From assembly GCA_035760865.1 (NCBI GenBank), contig DASTSE010000175.1, positions 1-22,636 on the forward strand: 22,636 nucleotides of DNA, in the 5' to 3' direction. Each line of letters begins with the position of its first letter. Positions within the stretch are counted from its first letter, which is position 1. Below are positions 22,550 to 22,636 of the stretch, one piece after another. This DNA is from Dokdonella_A sp035760865 (GTDB taxonomy: Bacteria; Pseudomonadota; Gammaproteobacteria; Xanthomonadales; Rhodanobacteraceae). The notes beneath the pieces were generated by a model. That model saw only the letters and a program-made list of their open reading frames with translations, made no database searches and was not told the DNA's origin. The position numbers and the translations under genes were made by a program.

Positions 22550-22636
22550 ATGCGCAAACCGGCCACGAAACCGCGGAAACTCGCCTCGCAGCAGCGATCA
22601 CGCGCGACGGTCGACGCCCTCGTCGACGCGACCGCT
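22550..22636 (+). CDS. TetR/AcrR-type transcriptional regulator, N-terminal fragment
   Basis: Only the first 29 codons are in the window; the frame is open to the right edge. The peptide begins MRKPATKPRKLASQQRSRAT and continues VDALVDATA. This matches the basic arm and first helix of TetR-family regulators, where an R-S-R-A-T-V/I run is followed by an amphipathic helix that packs on the DNA-binding helix-turn-helix. The family assignment rests on this short segment alone, so the specific regulator cannot be named. The Shine-Dalgarno is weak. It diverges from the DinB-family gene, and a palindrome lies between them; TetR proteins commonly repress themselves and a divergent neighbour. Confidence 0.72.
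   Translation, partial: MRKPATKPRKLASQQRSRATVDALVDATA

Noticed and set aside
1..22636. CRISPR arrays, tRNA genes, insertion sequences or phage genes
   Set aside because: I saw no direct-repeat arrays, cloverleaf-like segments, transposase motifs or phage proteins.

Overview
The window is a dense, very GC-rich stretch with strong third-position GC and short intergenic gaps. It reads as a gammaproteobacterial chromosome of the Xanthomonadales/Lysobacterales type. The main reasons are a PAPS-type CysH, a close CysB homologue, a CysG fusion, a PykA-type pyruvate kinase beside a eukaryote-like class I fructose-bisphosphate aldolase, two single-pass Hanks-type kinases, and a GTAG-headed REP pair. 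The species assignment is an inference; no rRNA or other marker gene is present. I see no tRNA, CRISPR array, insertion sequence or prophage.

Layout. (1) 1-5347 is a cysteine and sulfate assimilation block: the end of cysH (+), cysB (-), and cysG then cysK (+). A secreted beta-helix gene (-) sits between cysH and cysB. CysH reduces PAPS to sulfite, CysG makes the siroheme needed by sulfite reductase (not in the window), CysK makes cysteine, and CysB is the expected regulator. (2) 5462-9341 (-) holds a receptor-like Ser/Thr kinase with TPRs and a compact two-gene operon (DHCW-motif cupin, then a YgeA-type amino-acid racemase). (3) 9484-20001 (-) is a central-carbon block read from right to left: pgk, a secreted metzincin protease, a HAD phosphatase translationally coupled to it, pyk, a four-helix membrane protein, a secreted TonB-C-like protein, a second receptor-like kinase (zinc ribbon, kinase, helix, beta-propeller), then class I fba with a clear intrinsic terminator. 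(4) 20167-22636 is a set of small accessory genes: a DUF1272 zinc protein, an OsmC-like protein, a REP doublet in the convergent gap, a periplasmic TlpA-like thioredoxin, a DinB-family protein, and the first 29 codons of a TetR-type regulator that runs off the right edge.

How it fits together. The left part is a sulfur regulon and the middle part a glycolytic cluster (Fba, Pgk, Pyk). Envelope or secreted functions are interspersed: two kinases that probably sense something outside the cytoplasmic membrane, a protease, a beta-helix protein and a TonB-C-like protein. Several genes carry a TAnnnT box 28-33 nt before the start codon, a plausible local -10 element. I did not find a clearly new multi-gene system. 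The most distinctive points are the protease/HAD pair inside the glycolytic cluster, the cupin-racemase operon with a perfect 16-bp palindrome in its promoter, and the REP doublet.
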